Source: Bacillota bacterium | Lineage (GTDB): Bacteria > Bacillota > Sulfobacillia > JACIYH01 | DNA length: 64,000 bases | Assembly: GCA_040757085.1 (NCBI GenBank) | Contig: JBFLXJ010000006.1 | Coordinates: 1 to 64,000, forward strand | Reading direction: 5' to 3' | Part shown: one piece after another, positions 1-8,022 of the stretch | Numbering within the stretch: the first letter of the stretch is position 1 | How the letters are laid out: every line of letters starts with the position of its first letter | Translations under genes and position numbers: made by a program | Notes under the pieces: generated by a model | What the model was told of the DNA's origin: nothing | What the model saw: the letters and a program-made list of their open reading frames with translations, nothing else | Database searches by the model: none

Positions 1-1
1 C

Positions 2-1024
2 GTGGATGTGGTCGTTGAGTCGGCCCTGGCCAGCGTCAGGGATGTGCTGGGGGCGGAGTGGTGTGTGCTGCGGTTGCTCGATGAGGAGACGGGCGAGCTG
101 GTGCTGAAGGCGAGCGTGGGCATGGGTGCGGAGCTGCAGGCCAGGGCAGGCCGCGTCCGGCCCGAGGGTAGCCTGTTGGGCAAAGTGCTGGAGACGGGAG
201 AGCCCGTGGTGGTGGAAGACCTGGCCGCCGGCGGATTGGACATGCATCTGCCCTACTACTCGGCCGAGATGCGGGCGGTAGCCGTGGTGCCGGTGCGGGG
301 GGTGGGGAAGATTCTGGGCACATTGAAGGTTTATTCCCCCGTACCGCGGCGCTGGACTGAGGAAGAAGTGGGGTATTTGGGGACCATCGCGAGCCAGACC
401 GGGCTGGCTTTGGAGAACGCGCGTATTTACTCGGTGCTGCGCGAGTACTATCTGAATGCGGTGCGGGCGCTGGCGGCGGCCCTGGAGGCCAAGGATGTTT
501 ACACGCGGGGTCATTCCCAGCGGGTGGCGCGGTGGGCGCGGGCGTGCGCGCGCGTGCTGGGGCTTGGTGCTGAGGAGCAGGAGCAGGTGTACCTGGCGGG
601 GCTGTTGCATGATCTGGGCAAGATCGGTGTGCGCGAAGGCATTCTGCTCAAGCCGGGGCGTCTGGACGAGGAAGAAATGAAGGAGATGCAGGGTCACCCC
701 GTGGTGGGGGCTAAGATTTTAGAGCCGGCCAGGTTTCCGGCTGCGGTGATTGCTGCCGTGCGGCACCACCACGAAGACTACGGTGGCGGCGGTTATCCCG
801 CGGGGCTGGTGGGGGAGGAGATCCCCCTTCTGGCGCGGATCATCCGGGTGGCGGATGCTTACGATGCCATGACGTCGGCCAGGCCGTACCGGCAGGCTTT
901 CAGTGCCCAGCAGGCCCGGGAGGAACTGCGGCGGGGTGCGGGCAGGCAGTTTGATCCCCGGGTGGTGGACGCTTTCCTGCAGATTCCGGAAGAAGAAATA
1001 ATTGCCGATAGGGGGGTAGCCTGA
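2..1024 (+). CDS. GAF and HD-GYP domain phosphodiesterase (5' partial)
   Basis: The gene runs off the left edge, so the first GTG is only the first in-frame codon visible. Residues about 5-145 form a GAF sensor domain. The rest is an HD-GYP domain with HDLGKIG (His203-Asp204), a downstream HHHE stretch and the GYP triplet at 264-266, followed by DAYDAMTSARPYR. HD-GYP proteins hydrolyse cyclic di-GMP or related dinucleotides in the cytoplasm, and the motifs look intact. The GAF domain would bind a small molecule or be a signal input; its ligand cannot be read from sequence. It faces the convergent bioY gene 9 bp downstream of its stop. Upstream domains such as another sensor or transmembrane segment may lie outside the window. 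Confidence 0.9.
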   Translation: MDVVVESALASVRDVLGAEWCVLRLLDEETGELVLKASVGMGAELQARAGRVRPEGSLLGKVLETGEPVVVEDLAAGGLDMHLPYYSAEMRAVAVVPVRGVGKILGTLKVYSPVPRRWTEEEVGYLGTIASQTGLALENARIYSVLREYYLNAVRALAAALEAKDVYTRGHSQRVARWARACARVLGLGAEEQEQVYLAGLLHDLGKIGVREGILLKPGRLDEEEMKEMQGHPVVGAKILEPARFPAAVIAAVRHHHEDYGGGGYPAGLVGEEIPLLARIIRVADAYDAMTSARPYRQAFSAQQAREELRRGAGRQFDPRVVDAFLQIPEEEIIADRGVA

Positions 1025-1033
1025 TGCCTCCCG

Positions 1034-1591
1034 CTAGGTGGACCGCAGCTGGGTGAGGAGGCCCGCGGCCTCCAGCGAGCGCCGGGCGGGCACGGCCACG
1101 GCTGTGGCCAGCGCCAGCTTGAAGAGGTCCAGAGGGAGGTACGGGATCACACCTGCCCAGAGGGCCTTTGAAGGACTGAGGTGGAGCACGAGCGCAAGCT
1201 GGGTACATCCCACCGCGTACGTGGCAAGCAGGCAAAGGGCCATGCCGGCGGCAGTCCTCCCGTAGGCCGGTTGGCTCCTTCTCTCCACCACCTTACCCAG
1301 CAGGTAGGTACCCAGGACGAACCCGGTGAGGTAACCTCCCGACGGACCCAGGATGACGGCGGGGCCACTGCGCCCCTGGGCGAACACCGGTAGCCCGGCT
1401 GCACCGAGCAGGATGTAAGTGAGGATGGACAGCACTCCCAGGCGGCTGCCCAGGATGGCTCCCGCCAGGAACACCCCCAGCATTTGCCCGGTTATGGGTA
1501 CGGGGGATATGGGGATGGGAATGGACACCTGAGCGAGCACAGAGATGACGGCTGCAAAAAGAGCCGGTAGGGCGAGAACTCTTGCACGCAC
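1034..1591 (-). CDS. bioY: BioY biotin transporter substrate-binding protein
   Basis: A 185-residue, roughly six-helix membrane protein. It has the BioY hallmarks PITGQMLGVFLAGAILGSRLG near the N terminus and a glycine-rich GPSGGYLTGFVLGTYL motif. BioY is the S-component of the biotin ECF transporter and can work alone or with EcfA/EcfT. I place the start at the GTG at 1589-1591 because GGAGGAAT lies just upstream and the hydrophobic first helix follows at once; the open frame continues far upstream but reads as non-coding. No biotin synthesis gene is adjacent, which suggests a scavenging role. No BirA-type operator was recognised upstream. Confidence 0.9.
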   Translation of the reverse strand: MRARVLALPALFAAVISVLAQVSIPIPISPVPITGQMLGVFLAGAILGSRLGVLSILTYILLGAAGLPVFAQGRSGPAVILGPSGGYLTGFVLGTYLLGKVVERRSQPAYGRTAAGMALCLLATYAVGCTQLALVLHLSPSKALWAGVIPYLPLDLFKLALATAVAVPARRSLEAAGLLTQLRST

Positions 1592-1688
1592 CGTTATTCC
1601 TCCCGTCAGCAGGTACGCTTCCAGGCAGGCCTCCATGTGGCCGGCGTCAATGAGTTGTTCGTGAAACAGGGCGGGCGAACCTTCTCGA

Positions 1689-1708
1689 GGGAACCAGCCA
1701 CGGTTCCC
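1689..1708. repeat. Inverted repeat in the bioY/DUF1848 divergent spacer
   Basis: A perfect 7+6+7 inverted repeat (GGGAACC, six-base spacer, GGTTCCC) sits between the divergent bioY and DUF1848 genes. It could be an operator for either gene or a small hairpin. It does not match the BirA operator consensus of Firmicutes that I know. Confidence 0.4.
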
Positions 1709-1825
1709 CACGACGTGTCGAATCGTACGGGGGCCTTCTGCGGGGTTGACCGCGCCGCAGGGGGCCTTTCTCCCTGGGGCGAGGCGTGATAGGATGGGGA
1801 GTAGCCGAACGGTGGGTGGTTCGCG

Positions 1826-2710
1826 GTGATCATTAGCGCCAGCAGGCGAACGGATATCCCCAGGTTTTACAGCGAGTGGTTCATGGAGCAGATCCGTGCC
1901 GGGTACTGCAGCTATCCTAACCCGTTTAACCCCGCACGGCAGGTGCTGGTTTCCCTCCGGCCCGAAGATGTCGACGTGATCGTGTTCTGGACTAAGGATG
2001 CCGCGCCCCTCTTGCCCAAATTGCCGGAGCTGAGGGAGCGGGGCTACCGCTTTTACTTCCAATTTACGGTGAACGGGTATCCCCGTTTCCTGGAACCGGG
2101 TGTCCGTCCGCTCCGCGAGATACTCGACACCTTTGCCCGCCTGGCCGACCTGATCCGGCCTGCACCCGTGATCTGGCGGTATGACCCCATCGTCCTCAGC
2201 GACGCCACCGGGCCGGACTACCACCGTCGCCAATTCGAGAGGATTGCCGCTCGCCTGGCGGGCTTCACCCGGAGGGTAGTGGTCAGCGTGTTCGACGACT
2301 ACCGCCGCGCCGGTGCCCATCTGCGCCGGGCGGCGAAACGGGCCTCCGTGGGCCTCGTTCTTTCTGGGCCGGGCACCCCGGTCACGGATGCCCTGTTGCG
2401 AGACCTGGCCCAGATAGCGCGCGCAGCGGGACTGGATATCTTCAGTTGTGCAGAAGCCCGCGACCTGACTCCACTGGGCGTCCCTCCGGGTAAATGCATC
2501 GACGACCGCTTGATAAGGGAAACCTTCGGCATCCGGGCGAGCGGCAGGAAGGACCCCGGACAGCGCCCGGCCTGCCGGTGTGTCGAGAGCCGGGATATAG
2601 GTATCTACGGGACCTGCCACCACGGGTGCGCCTACTGTTACGCGCGCGGTTTCGCCGCACCACACCGTCCGCAGGGGACGGCGGCAGGGGCGCATGGGGT
2701 GGCCCAGTAG
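1826..2710 (+). CDS. DUF1848 family protein
   Basis: A 294-residue cytoplasmic protein with the typical DUF1848 opening (MIISASRRTDIPRFYSEWF), a central FWTKDAAPLL region and a C-terminal cysteine cluster (CRCVESRDIGIYGTCHHGC followed by YCYAR). The C-terminal Cys/His set is conserved in the family and looks able to bind a metal or Fe-S centre, although this is not the radical-SAM CxxxCxxC order. The biochemical function of DUF1848 is not established to my knowledge. The GTG start is followed directly by the family N terminus. It lies 20 bp upstream of the deacylase gene and could be co-transcribed with it. Confidence 0.85.
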   Translation: MIISASRRTDIPRFYSEWFMEQIRAGYCSYPNPFNPARQVLVSLRPEDVDVIVFWTKDAAPLLPKLPELRERGYRFYFQFTVNGYPRFLEPGVRPLREILDTFARLADLIRPAPVIWRYDPIVLSDATGPDYHRRQFERIAARLAGFTRRVVVSVFDDYRRAGAHLRRAAKRASVGLVLSGPGTPVTDALLRDLAQIARAAGLDIFSCAEARDLTPLGVPPGKCIDDRLIRETFGIRASGRKDPGQRPACRCVESRDIGIYGTCHHGCAYCYARGFAAPHRPQGTAAGAHGVAQ

Positions 2711-2730
2711 GGGTTCGGGAGGGACCGGGT

Positions 2731-4428
2731 GTGTATGACCTGATCATCGTGGGGGCCCTCGTCATCGACGGCACGGGTGGTCCCGCCTACTTCGCCGACG
2801 TTGCCGTGGCCGGCGGCAGAATAGTCAGGATCTCCAGGCGTCCGGCACCGCCCCGGGTTCAGGCCGGGGCAGGGCTGCAATATCCTTCCCGTGAGGACGC
2901 CGGTCCCGGAGCAGGACAGCCCTGGCCGGGCGCATGGTGCATCACCCAAGAAGGGCAGTCCTGGCCCGGCGCACGGAATGTGTTCGACGCGCGGGGATTG
3001 TGCCTGGCACCGGGGTTCATCGATATCCACAACCACTCCGATCTTACGATTCTTGCGGATCCGCGGGCGGAAAGCATGGTGAGCCAGGGAGTCACCACCG
3101 TGGTGGTGGGCAATTGTGGCTTCTCCCCGGCACCGTGGCCGGGACCGGAAGGGGGCGAGAATGCCGTCCTGATGCAGGAGGATGCTGCGTTCCTGGCGTG
3201 CGGGTTCGACGTGCCGTGGAGGTGGCGTTCTTTCGGTGACTACTTGCGCGCCGTGCAGGCCAGCCGGCCGGCGGTGAACGTGGTGGCCCTGGTAGGCCAC
3301 GGCGTCATCCGGGAGCAGGTGCTGGGCCGTGCCACTCGAGCTCCCGACCGGGCCGAGATGAGGCGGATGCAGGAAATCCTCGGGGATGCCATGGCGGACG
3401 GTGCGGCCGGCATGTCCTCCGGTCTCATCTATTACCCCGGTTGCTACGCTGGTACCGAGGAACTGGTGGAACTGGCACGCGTGGTGGCGCAGGCGGGGGG
3501 GGTTTACGCCTCCCACATCCGGGGAGAGGGCGAAACGCTGCTGGACGCCGTGGCGGAGGCAATCGGGATCGCCCGCCGGGCCGGTGTCTCCACCCAGATT
3601 TCCCACCTGAAGGCGGAAAGCCGATTCATGTGGGGCCGGCTGGGCGAGGCCCTGGCCATGATAGATGCTGCCCGCCAGGAAGGGCTGGCGGTGGACTGCG
3701 ATCAGTATCCCTACACCGCCTACAATACCTCGCTGGGAAGCTTCCTGCCCCCCCAGGTCATGGAAGGGGACTGGCGGAAGGTTCTTGCCTCGCGCCGGGG
3801 GAGGGAGGAAATCCGGCGTATCATGGCAGAGGGGACACCGGACTGGACGTCCTCGGTGCGCGGCATGGAATGGAGCGATTTCGTTGTGGACGGCACCGGA
3901 GACCCGTCCACCGACGGCAGGGACCTGGCGGCTCTTGCCTCCGGAAAGGACCAGGATGCCTGGACGCTCTTTTTCGACCTCCTGCTGGAGTACGGCCCCC
4001 ATGTGCGCGTAATCGGCCACGCCATGCACGAAGATGACGTGGCGAAGGCCGTGGCCCGGCCCGATGTGATGGTGGGGTCGGATGGTTACGCCCTGCCCCT
4101 GGAGGGAGACGGCCATCCCCATCCCCGCTCATTTGGCACTTTTCCGCGCGTTCTGGGGCGCTACAGCCGGGAGGAGGGGGTCATTTCCCTGGAAGCAGCC
4201 GTACGCAAGATGACGGGGCTACCCGCCGCGAAGCTGGGACTCCGGGACCGCGGCCTCGTGCACGAGGGATACTGGGCAGACCTGGTGTTGTTTGACCCTC
4301 ACCTTATCCAGGATACGGCCACCTTCGAACAGCCCTGGCAGCGCCCCCGCGGCATAGTGCATGTGCTGGTTAACGGGCAGCCGGCATCGGCACGCGCCGG
4401 ATGCGTTCTCTCCTCGACCCCCACCTGA
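2731..4428 (+). CDS. N-acyl-D-amino-acid deacylase / D-aminoacylase family amidohydrolase
   Basis: A 565-residue zinc amidohydrolase that probably removes acyl groups from N-acyl-D-amino acids. Metal-site elements are visible: FIDIHNHSD (HxH), GHGVIREQV, a central SHIRGEGE and a late GSDGYA, ending in the usual GLRDRGLVHEGYWADLVLFDP segment. Start is the GTG at 2731, in frame with GGGAGGGA upstream and immediately before the YDLIIVGALVIDGTG family opening; an upstream ATG at 2494 would lie inside the previous gene. Residues about 40-80 carry an extra Gly/Pro/Trp-rich segment built from a 39-bp imperfect duplication (GQPWPGA / GQSWPGA). A second paralogue lies at 43819-45522. Substrate stereochemistry and acyl group are inferred only. 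Confidence 0.85.
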   Translation: MYDLIIVGALVIDGTGGPAYFADVAVAGGRIVRISRRPAPPRVQAGAGLQYPSREDAGPGAGQPWPGAWCITQEGQSWPGARNVFDARGLCLAPGFIDIHNHSDLTILADPRAESMVSQGVTTVVVGNCGFSPAPWPGPEGGENAVLMQEDAAFLACGFDVPWRWRSFGDYLRAVQASRPAVNVVALVGHGVIREQVLGRATRAPDRAEMRRMQEILGDAMADGAAGMSSGLIYYPGCYAGTEELVELARVVAQAGGVYASHIRGEGETLLDAVAEAIGIARRAGVSTQISHLKAESRFMWGRLGEALAMIDAARQEGLAVDCDQYPYTAYNTSLGSFLPPQVMEGDWRKVLASRRGREEIRRIMAEGTPDWTSSVRGMEWSDFVVDGTGDPSTDGRDLAALASGKDQDAWTLFFDLLLEYGPHVRVIGHAMHEDDVAKAVARPDVMVGSDGYALPLEGDGHPHPRSFGTFPRVLGRYSREEGVISLEAAVRKMTGLPAAKLGLRDRGLVHEGYWADLVLFDPHLIQDTATFEQPWQRPRGIVHVLVNGQPASARAGCVLSSTPT

Positions 4429-4466
4429 GGGAATGACGTCTGCGGGGGCAGGGCAGAGGGGCCGGG

Positions 4467-5090
4467 TCATGTGCGGTGGAACGCGGCGAGCAGTATGAGG
4501 AGCAGTCCCGGGAGCACCGACGCCTGCCCCGGCAAGCAGGCGCGGGTCGAGGCACGCCCTATGGTTACGCCGGCGGCCACGAAGGCCGCGCAGCCCAGCG
4601 ACACCGTCACCACCACGTGGGCGGGAAACGCGAGCATCCCCGCTGCGAATCCTGCGCCGAAGGCGTCCAGGCCCAGGGCCAGACCCAGCAGGGCCGATTC
4701 ACCGGCGTCGATGCGACCCGACCTGTCGAGGTCGGCCGCCTCGGGATCGCGCAGGATTTGCACAACGATGCCCAGCGGGCGGAGGCGCCAGGTGGCGAGG
4801 GATGGCGTCCGTGCGCGGCGCAGGTACTGATGCCATCCCTGGTACACCTCCCACAACCCGACGGCAATCAGCAGGAGCCGCCCGAGGGTCGAGGCAACTG
4901 CCGCGTCCGTAGAGGTTCGGATGGACTGACCGGCCGCGATGGATGCGCTCATGAGAACCCCGGTGAGCAGGGCGATGACCAGGTACGCGGCAGGAGGTAA
5001 GCGAGTGCCCCTGATGCCGTAGGAGAGTCCTGCGCCCAGGCCGTCCAGGCTCAGGGCAATGGTCAGCAGTAATACCGGCCAATCCGGCAC
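4467..5090 (-). CDS. ytaF: YtaF-like sporulation membrane protein (MntP superfamily)
   Basis: A 207-residue polytopic protein with two similar halves of three helices each. Each half carries an acidic membrane motif: ALSLDGLGAG near the N terminus and GLALGLDAFGAG after the central loop. The central loop contains ADLDRSGRIDAGES, an EF-hand-like Asp-rich segment typical of YtaF and absent from plain MntP exporters. YtaF is linked to sporulation in Bacillus, where its molecular role is not well defined; the fold is shared with Mn2+ exporters. The GTG start at 5090 has GAGGTGA upstream. The gene is convergent with the deacylase. It is one of the better hints of an endospore-forming lineage. Confidence 0.82.
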   Translation of the reverse strand: MPDWPVLLLTIALSLDGLGAGLSYGIRGTRLPPAAYLVIALLTGVLMSASIAAGQSIRTSTDAAVASTLGRLLLIAVGLWEVYQGWHQYLRRARTPSLATWRLRPLGIVVQILRDPEAADLDRSGRIDAGESALLGLALGLDAFGAGFAAGMLAFPAHVVVTVSLGCAAFVAAGVTIGRASTRACLPGQASVLPGLLLILLAAFHRT

Positions 5091-5269
5091 GATCCGTCAC
5101 CTCGCTCACCTTCCCAGTATACGCGGCAGCCATCTCCCCCACTTTCCACTTTACCGCAGCATCGGCCGTCTGACCAGCAGGATTCCCGTGTGCCGCCGGG
5201 GAAACCCAGGTGTGACTGGATGCCGTCTGGAACTGTGGCAAGGTCGAGGCGGCCCGAAGGAGTGATACG

Positions 5270-6181
5270 ATGGCGGAACCGATGTTCAGAGGAGTGTTTG
5301 CGCCCATTCCCACACCCTTTGGGGAGGATGGAGAGATAGCGTACGGGGCCCTGCGGAAGAACCTGGACCGATGGGCGGCCACGCGTCTGGCGGGTCTGGT
5401 AGTGCTGGGGAGCAATGGGGAGTTTGCGCTCCTGGACCCCGATGAGAAGGAAGCCCTGGTGGGGTTCGTGCGCGAGCATTTCCCCGCTGACCGGCCCGTG
5501 ATCGCCGGTACCGGCTGTGAATCCACCCGGGCCACCATCCGTTTCACCAGGAGGGCGGCCCAGCTGGGGGCCGATGCGGCTTTGGTGCTCAACCCGTACT
5601 ATTACAAGGGCTCCATGACCGATGCGGCCCTGAAGCGGTTCTACCTGGATGTGGCGGAAGCATCCCCAATCCCGGTGATGGTCTACAACATGCCCGGGAA
5701 CACGGGCCTGAACCTTTCCAGCAGCCTGGTGGTGGAGCTGGCGCAGCACCCCAACATCGTGGGGGTGAAGGACAGTTCCGGGAACATCGTACAGATTTCC
5801 GAGATCGTGGCCGGGGCTCCGGAGGGATTTGCCGTTTTCGCGGGGTCGGGTAGTTTCCTCCTGCCCACCATCCTGATGGGCGGTGTGGGTGGCACGCTGG
5901 CGGTGGCCAACGTGTTGCCCGACGAGTGTGCCGGCATCGTTTCCATGGCCCAGGAGGGGCGGCTGGAGGAGGCCCGTTTGCTCCAGCTGAAGATACTGGC
6001 GGCCAACGCGGCCGTGACCAGCCGGTGGGGAGTCGCAGGCCTCAAGGCAGCCCTGGACATGATCGGCTATTACGGTGGTCCGCCCCGACCCCCGATTCTC
6101 CCCCTGGACGAGGCTGTGCGGGCCCAGTTGCGCACCATCCTCATACAGGCGGGCGCTCTGGCTGGCTGTAACGAGCACTGA
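5270..6181 (+). CDS. DapA-family class I aldolase, 4-hydroxy-2-oxoglutarate aldolase-like
   Basis: A 303-residue (beta/alpha)8 lyase. Lys167 in GVKDSSG is the expected Schiff-base lysine and Tyr139 in VYNMPGNTG the catalytic tyrosine. The oxyanion loop reads GSNGE, as in HOGA-type enzymes, rather than the GTTGE typical of true dihydrodipicolinate synthases. That favours cleavage of a 4-hydroxy-2-oxoacid (to pyruvate plus an aldehyde or glyoxylate) over lysine synthesis. Strong start: AAGGAG then ATG. The neighbours are an iron alcohol dehydrogenase, an SCP2-like protein and an aldehyde oxidoreductase, which suits an aldehyde-yielding aldolase. DapA or a 2-keto-3-deoxy-sugar aldolase remain alternatives. 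Confidence 0.85.
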   Translation: MAEPMFRGVFAPIPTPFGEDGEIAYGALRKNLDRWAATRLAGLVVLGSNGEFALLDPDEKEALVGFVREHFPADRPVIAGTGCESTRATIRFTRRAAQLGADAALVLNPYYYKGSMTDAALKRFYLDVAEASPIPVMVYNMPGNTGLNLSSSLVVELAQHPNIVGVKDSSGNIVQISEIVAGAPEGFAVFAGSGSFLLPTILMGGVGGTLAVANVLPDECAGIVSMAQEGRLEEARLLQLKILAANAAVTSRWGVAGLKAALDMIGYYGGPPRPPILPLDEAVRAQLRTILIQAGALAGCNEH

Positions 6182-6286
6182 TGGCGGCCAGAAGCAGGGA
6201 GCGGTGGCTGGGGCATCCCGTTTTCCGGCACAGGTTGGACAGGTGACTGCGCATGTGATGGGCGCGGGCAGAGGGGGGGCGAGGGG

Positions 6287-7489
6287 GTGCGAGAGGCCGT
6301 GTGGGACTTCTTCCAGTTTCAGTTGCCCACCCGCATCGTGGCGGGGATGCAGGCACTTTCCGGCCTGGGCGACGAGGTCCTGGGCCTGGCGGCGCGGGCC
6401 GATCAACGCTGCTGCGTGCTGCTGGTCACGGACCGGGACCTGGCAGGGGCCGAGCCCGTGCGGCTGGTGGTGGACTCTCTGCGGGGACGCGGGGTGGGGG
6501 TTGAGGTATTCGGGGAAGTGGCCCCCGACAGTTCGGTGGGCGTGGTACGGCGGGGTGCTGCGGCGTATCTGGAGGCAGGAGCCGAGGTACTGGTGGCGGT
6601 GGGAGGCGGTAGCAGCATCGACACCGCCAAGGCCATCAACATGATGGTGTCCACGGGGCAGGACATCCTGGACCTGCAGGGGGTGGGGGTACTGGATCGG
6701 CCCCTGCGTCCCCTGGTGGCCATCCCCACCACAGCGGGCACGGGCAGTGAGGTCACCTTTTTTGCCATGATCAGGGATCCTGACCTGGGCGAGAAGCTCC
6801 CCTTTGTGAGTGCGTACCTGGCTCCTCACCTGGCGGTCCTGGCTCCCCAACTGACGGTGGGAATGCCTCCCCTGCTGACGGCCACCACGGGTATCGATGC
6901 CCTTACCCACGCCGTCGAGGCTTTCCTTTCCGGCAATCGGGATCCTATCTCCGACGCCCTGGCCCTGAGGGCGGTGAGCCTGATCTGGCGAAATTTGCCC
7001 CGGGCCGTTCACTGCGGCACCGATCTTGAGGCGCGGGCCCATATGCAGGTGGCGGCCTGCCTGGCCGGCATGGCGTTCAATCATCCCATGGTGGGAGTGG
7101 TACACGCCCTTGCCCATGCCGTGGGCGGGCGCTACGGAGTGCCCCACGGTCTGGCCAACGCCATCTTCCTGCCCGAGGGGGTGCGCTTCAACCTGCCGGG
7201 TAACGAGGTGCGGCTGGTGGAGTTGGGCCGGGCCATGGGCCTGCCGGGCCTGCCGGCGGCGGAGGGGTACGGTGAGGCGGACATGGCGGAGGCGGCGGCC
7301 AGGGTGGTGGAGGAGACAGCCCGGTTCATAGATTCGCTGGGGATAAGGCGCAGCCTGCGGGCGGCGGGGGTGGGGGAAGAGGCGGTGCCGGTGGTGGCGG
7401 AACTGGCCCTTTCTGACGGGTCGCTTGCCGCCAACCCGCGCTGGCCCGAGTATCAGGACCTGGTGGCCATGGTGAGGTCTGTCCTGTAG
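6287..7489 (+). CDS. Iron-containing alcohol dehydrogenase
   Basis: A 400-residue group III dehydrogenase. The NAD(P) site is GGGSSIDTAKA and the substrate loop IPTTAGTGSE. The four metal ligands are all present: Asp204 and His208 (GIDALTHAVEAF), His273 (VVHALAHA) and His287 (PHGLAN). Their spacing matches FucO-type enzymes, so the protein should bind Fe2+ and interconvert an alcohol and an aldehyde or ketone. The GTG start is preceded by a G-rich stretch. It follows the aldolase by 105 bp and precedes the SCP2-like gene by 44 bp, so the four genes up to the AOR look like one unit. The physiological substrate is unknown. Confidence 0.92.
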   Translation: MREAVWDFFQFQLPTRIVAGMQALSGLGDEVLGLAARADQRCCVLLVTDRDLAGAEPVRLVVDSLRGRGVGVEVFGEVAPDSSVGVVRRGAAAYLEAGAEVLVAVGGGSSIDTAKAINMMVSTGQDILDLQGVGVLDRPLRPLVAIPTTAGTGSEVTFFAMIRDPDLGEKLPFVSAYLAPHLAVLAPQLTVGMPPLLTATTGIDALTHAVEAFLSGNRDPISDALALRAVSLIWRNLPRAVHCGTDLEARAHMQVAACLAGMAFNHPMVGVVHALAHAVGGRYGVPHGLANAIFLPEGVRFNLPGNEVRLVELGRAMGLPGLPAAEGYGEADMAEAAARVVEETARFIDSLGIRRSLRAAGVGEEAVPVVAELALSDGSLAANPRWPEYQDLVAMVRSVL

Positions 7490-7533
7490 CCATCCAATCC
7501 GATGGCCATCCCAATGCGAAGGGGGAAGTTTGC

Positions 7534-7947
7534 ATGCCGTATTTCAAGGACGCCGAGGACCTGTACGACCTGCTCGGAGGTCTTTTCCGACAGGGCCGGG
7601 AGCATCCCGACCTGGCACCCAAGGTGGCAGCTTCAAAGATCCTCATCCAGTTCCAGTATCAGGAGCCCGAGGCCGTGATCACCATCAACGCCAAGAATCC
7701 CCAGGAGCCGCCGCCCTATGACGTGATCTTGGGGCCCACCGACATCAAGCCCGACGTGGTCATGACCATGAAGGCGGACGTGGCCCACGAGTTCTGGTTG
7801 GGTAAGGTGAACCTGCTCACCGCTCTGGCCCGGCGCCAGATAGTGGCCCAGGGGCCGGTATCCGTGGCCATTAAACTGGTACCGGTCCTGGGACCGGCGT
7901 TCACCCTGTACCGGCAGTACCTGGAGCAGAAAGGCCGCCAGCCCTGA
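7534..7947 (+). CDS. SCP2 sterol-binding-like domain protein
   Basis: A 137-residue cytoplasmic protein that reads as a single SCP2-like domain. It has a beta-rich first half with ITINAKNPQEPPPYDVILG, then the helical end GKVNLLTALARRQIVAQGPV. Such domains bind hydrophobic ligands, and in bacteria they often accompany acyl or aldehyde metabolism. GGGGGAAG stands before the ATG. It sits between the alcohol dehydrogenase and the AOR, so it may present or sequester a hydrophobic aldehyde or acid; that is inference from position. Assignment rests on overall pattern rather than on a catalytic motif. Confidence 0.65.
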   Translation: MPYFKDAEDLYDLLGGLFRQGREHPDLAPKVAASKILIQFQYQEPEAVITINAKNPQEPPPYDVILGPTDIKPDVVMTMKADVAHEFWLGKVNLLTALARRQIVAQGPVSVAIKLVPVLGPAFTLYRQYLEQKGRQP

Positions 7948-8022
7948 GCGGCATTGCCATGATCGTGCGGGTGTCGCGGGCGGTGGCCCCGTCTTGAACC
8001 ACTCGGTGCGGAGGTGAGGCCG

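Noticed and set aside
1592-2695. Upstream extension of the bioY frame (to 2695)
   Set aside because: It overlaps the DUF1848 gene on the other strand and BioY starts well at the GTG at 1591 with GGAGGAAT.
5063-7147. 694-codon open frame on the minus strand
   Set aside because: Antisense to the aldolase and alcohol dehydrogenase genes; no recognisable domain.
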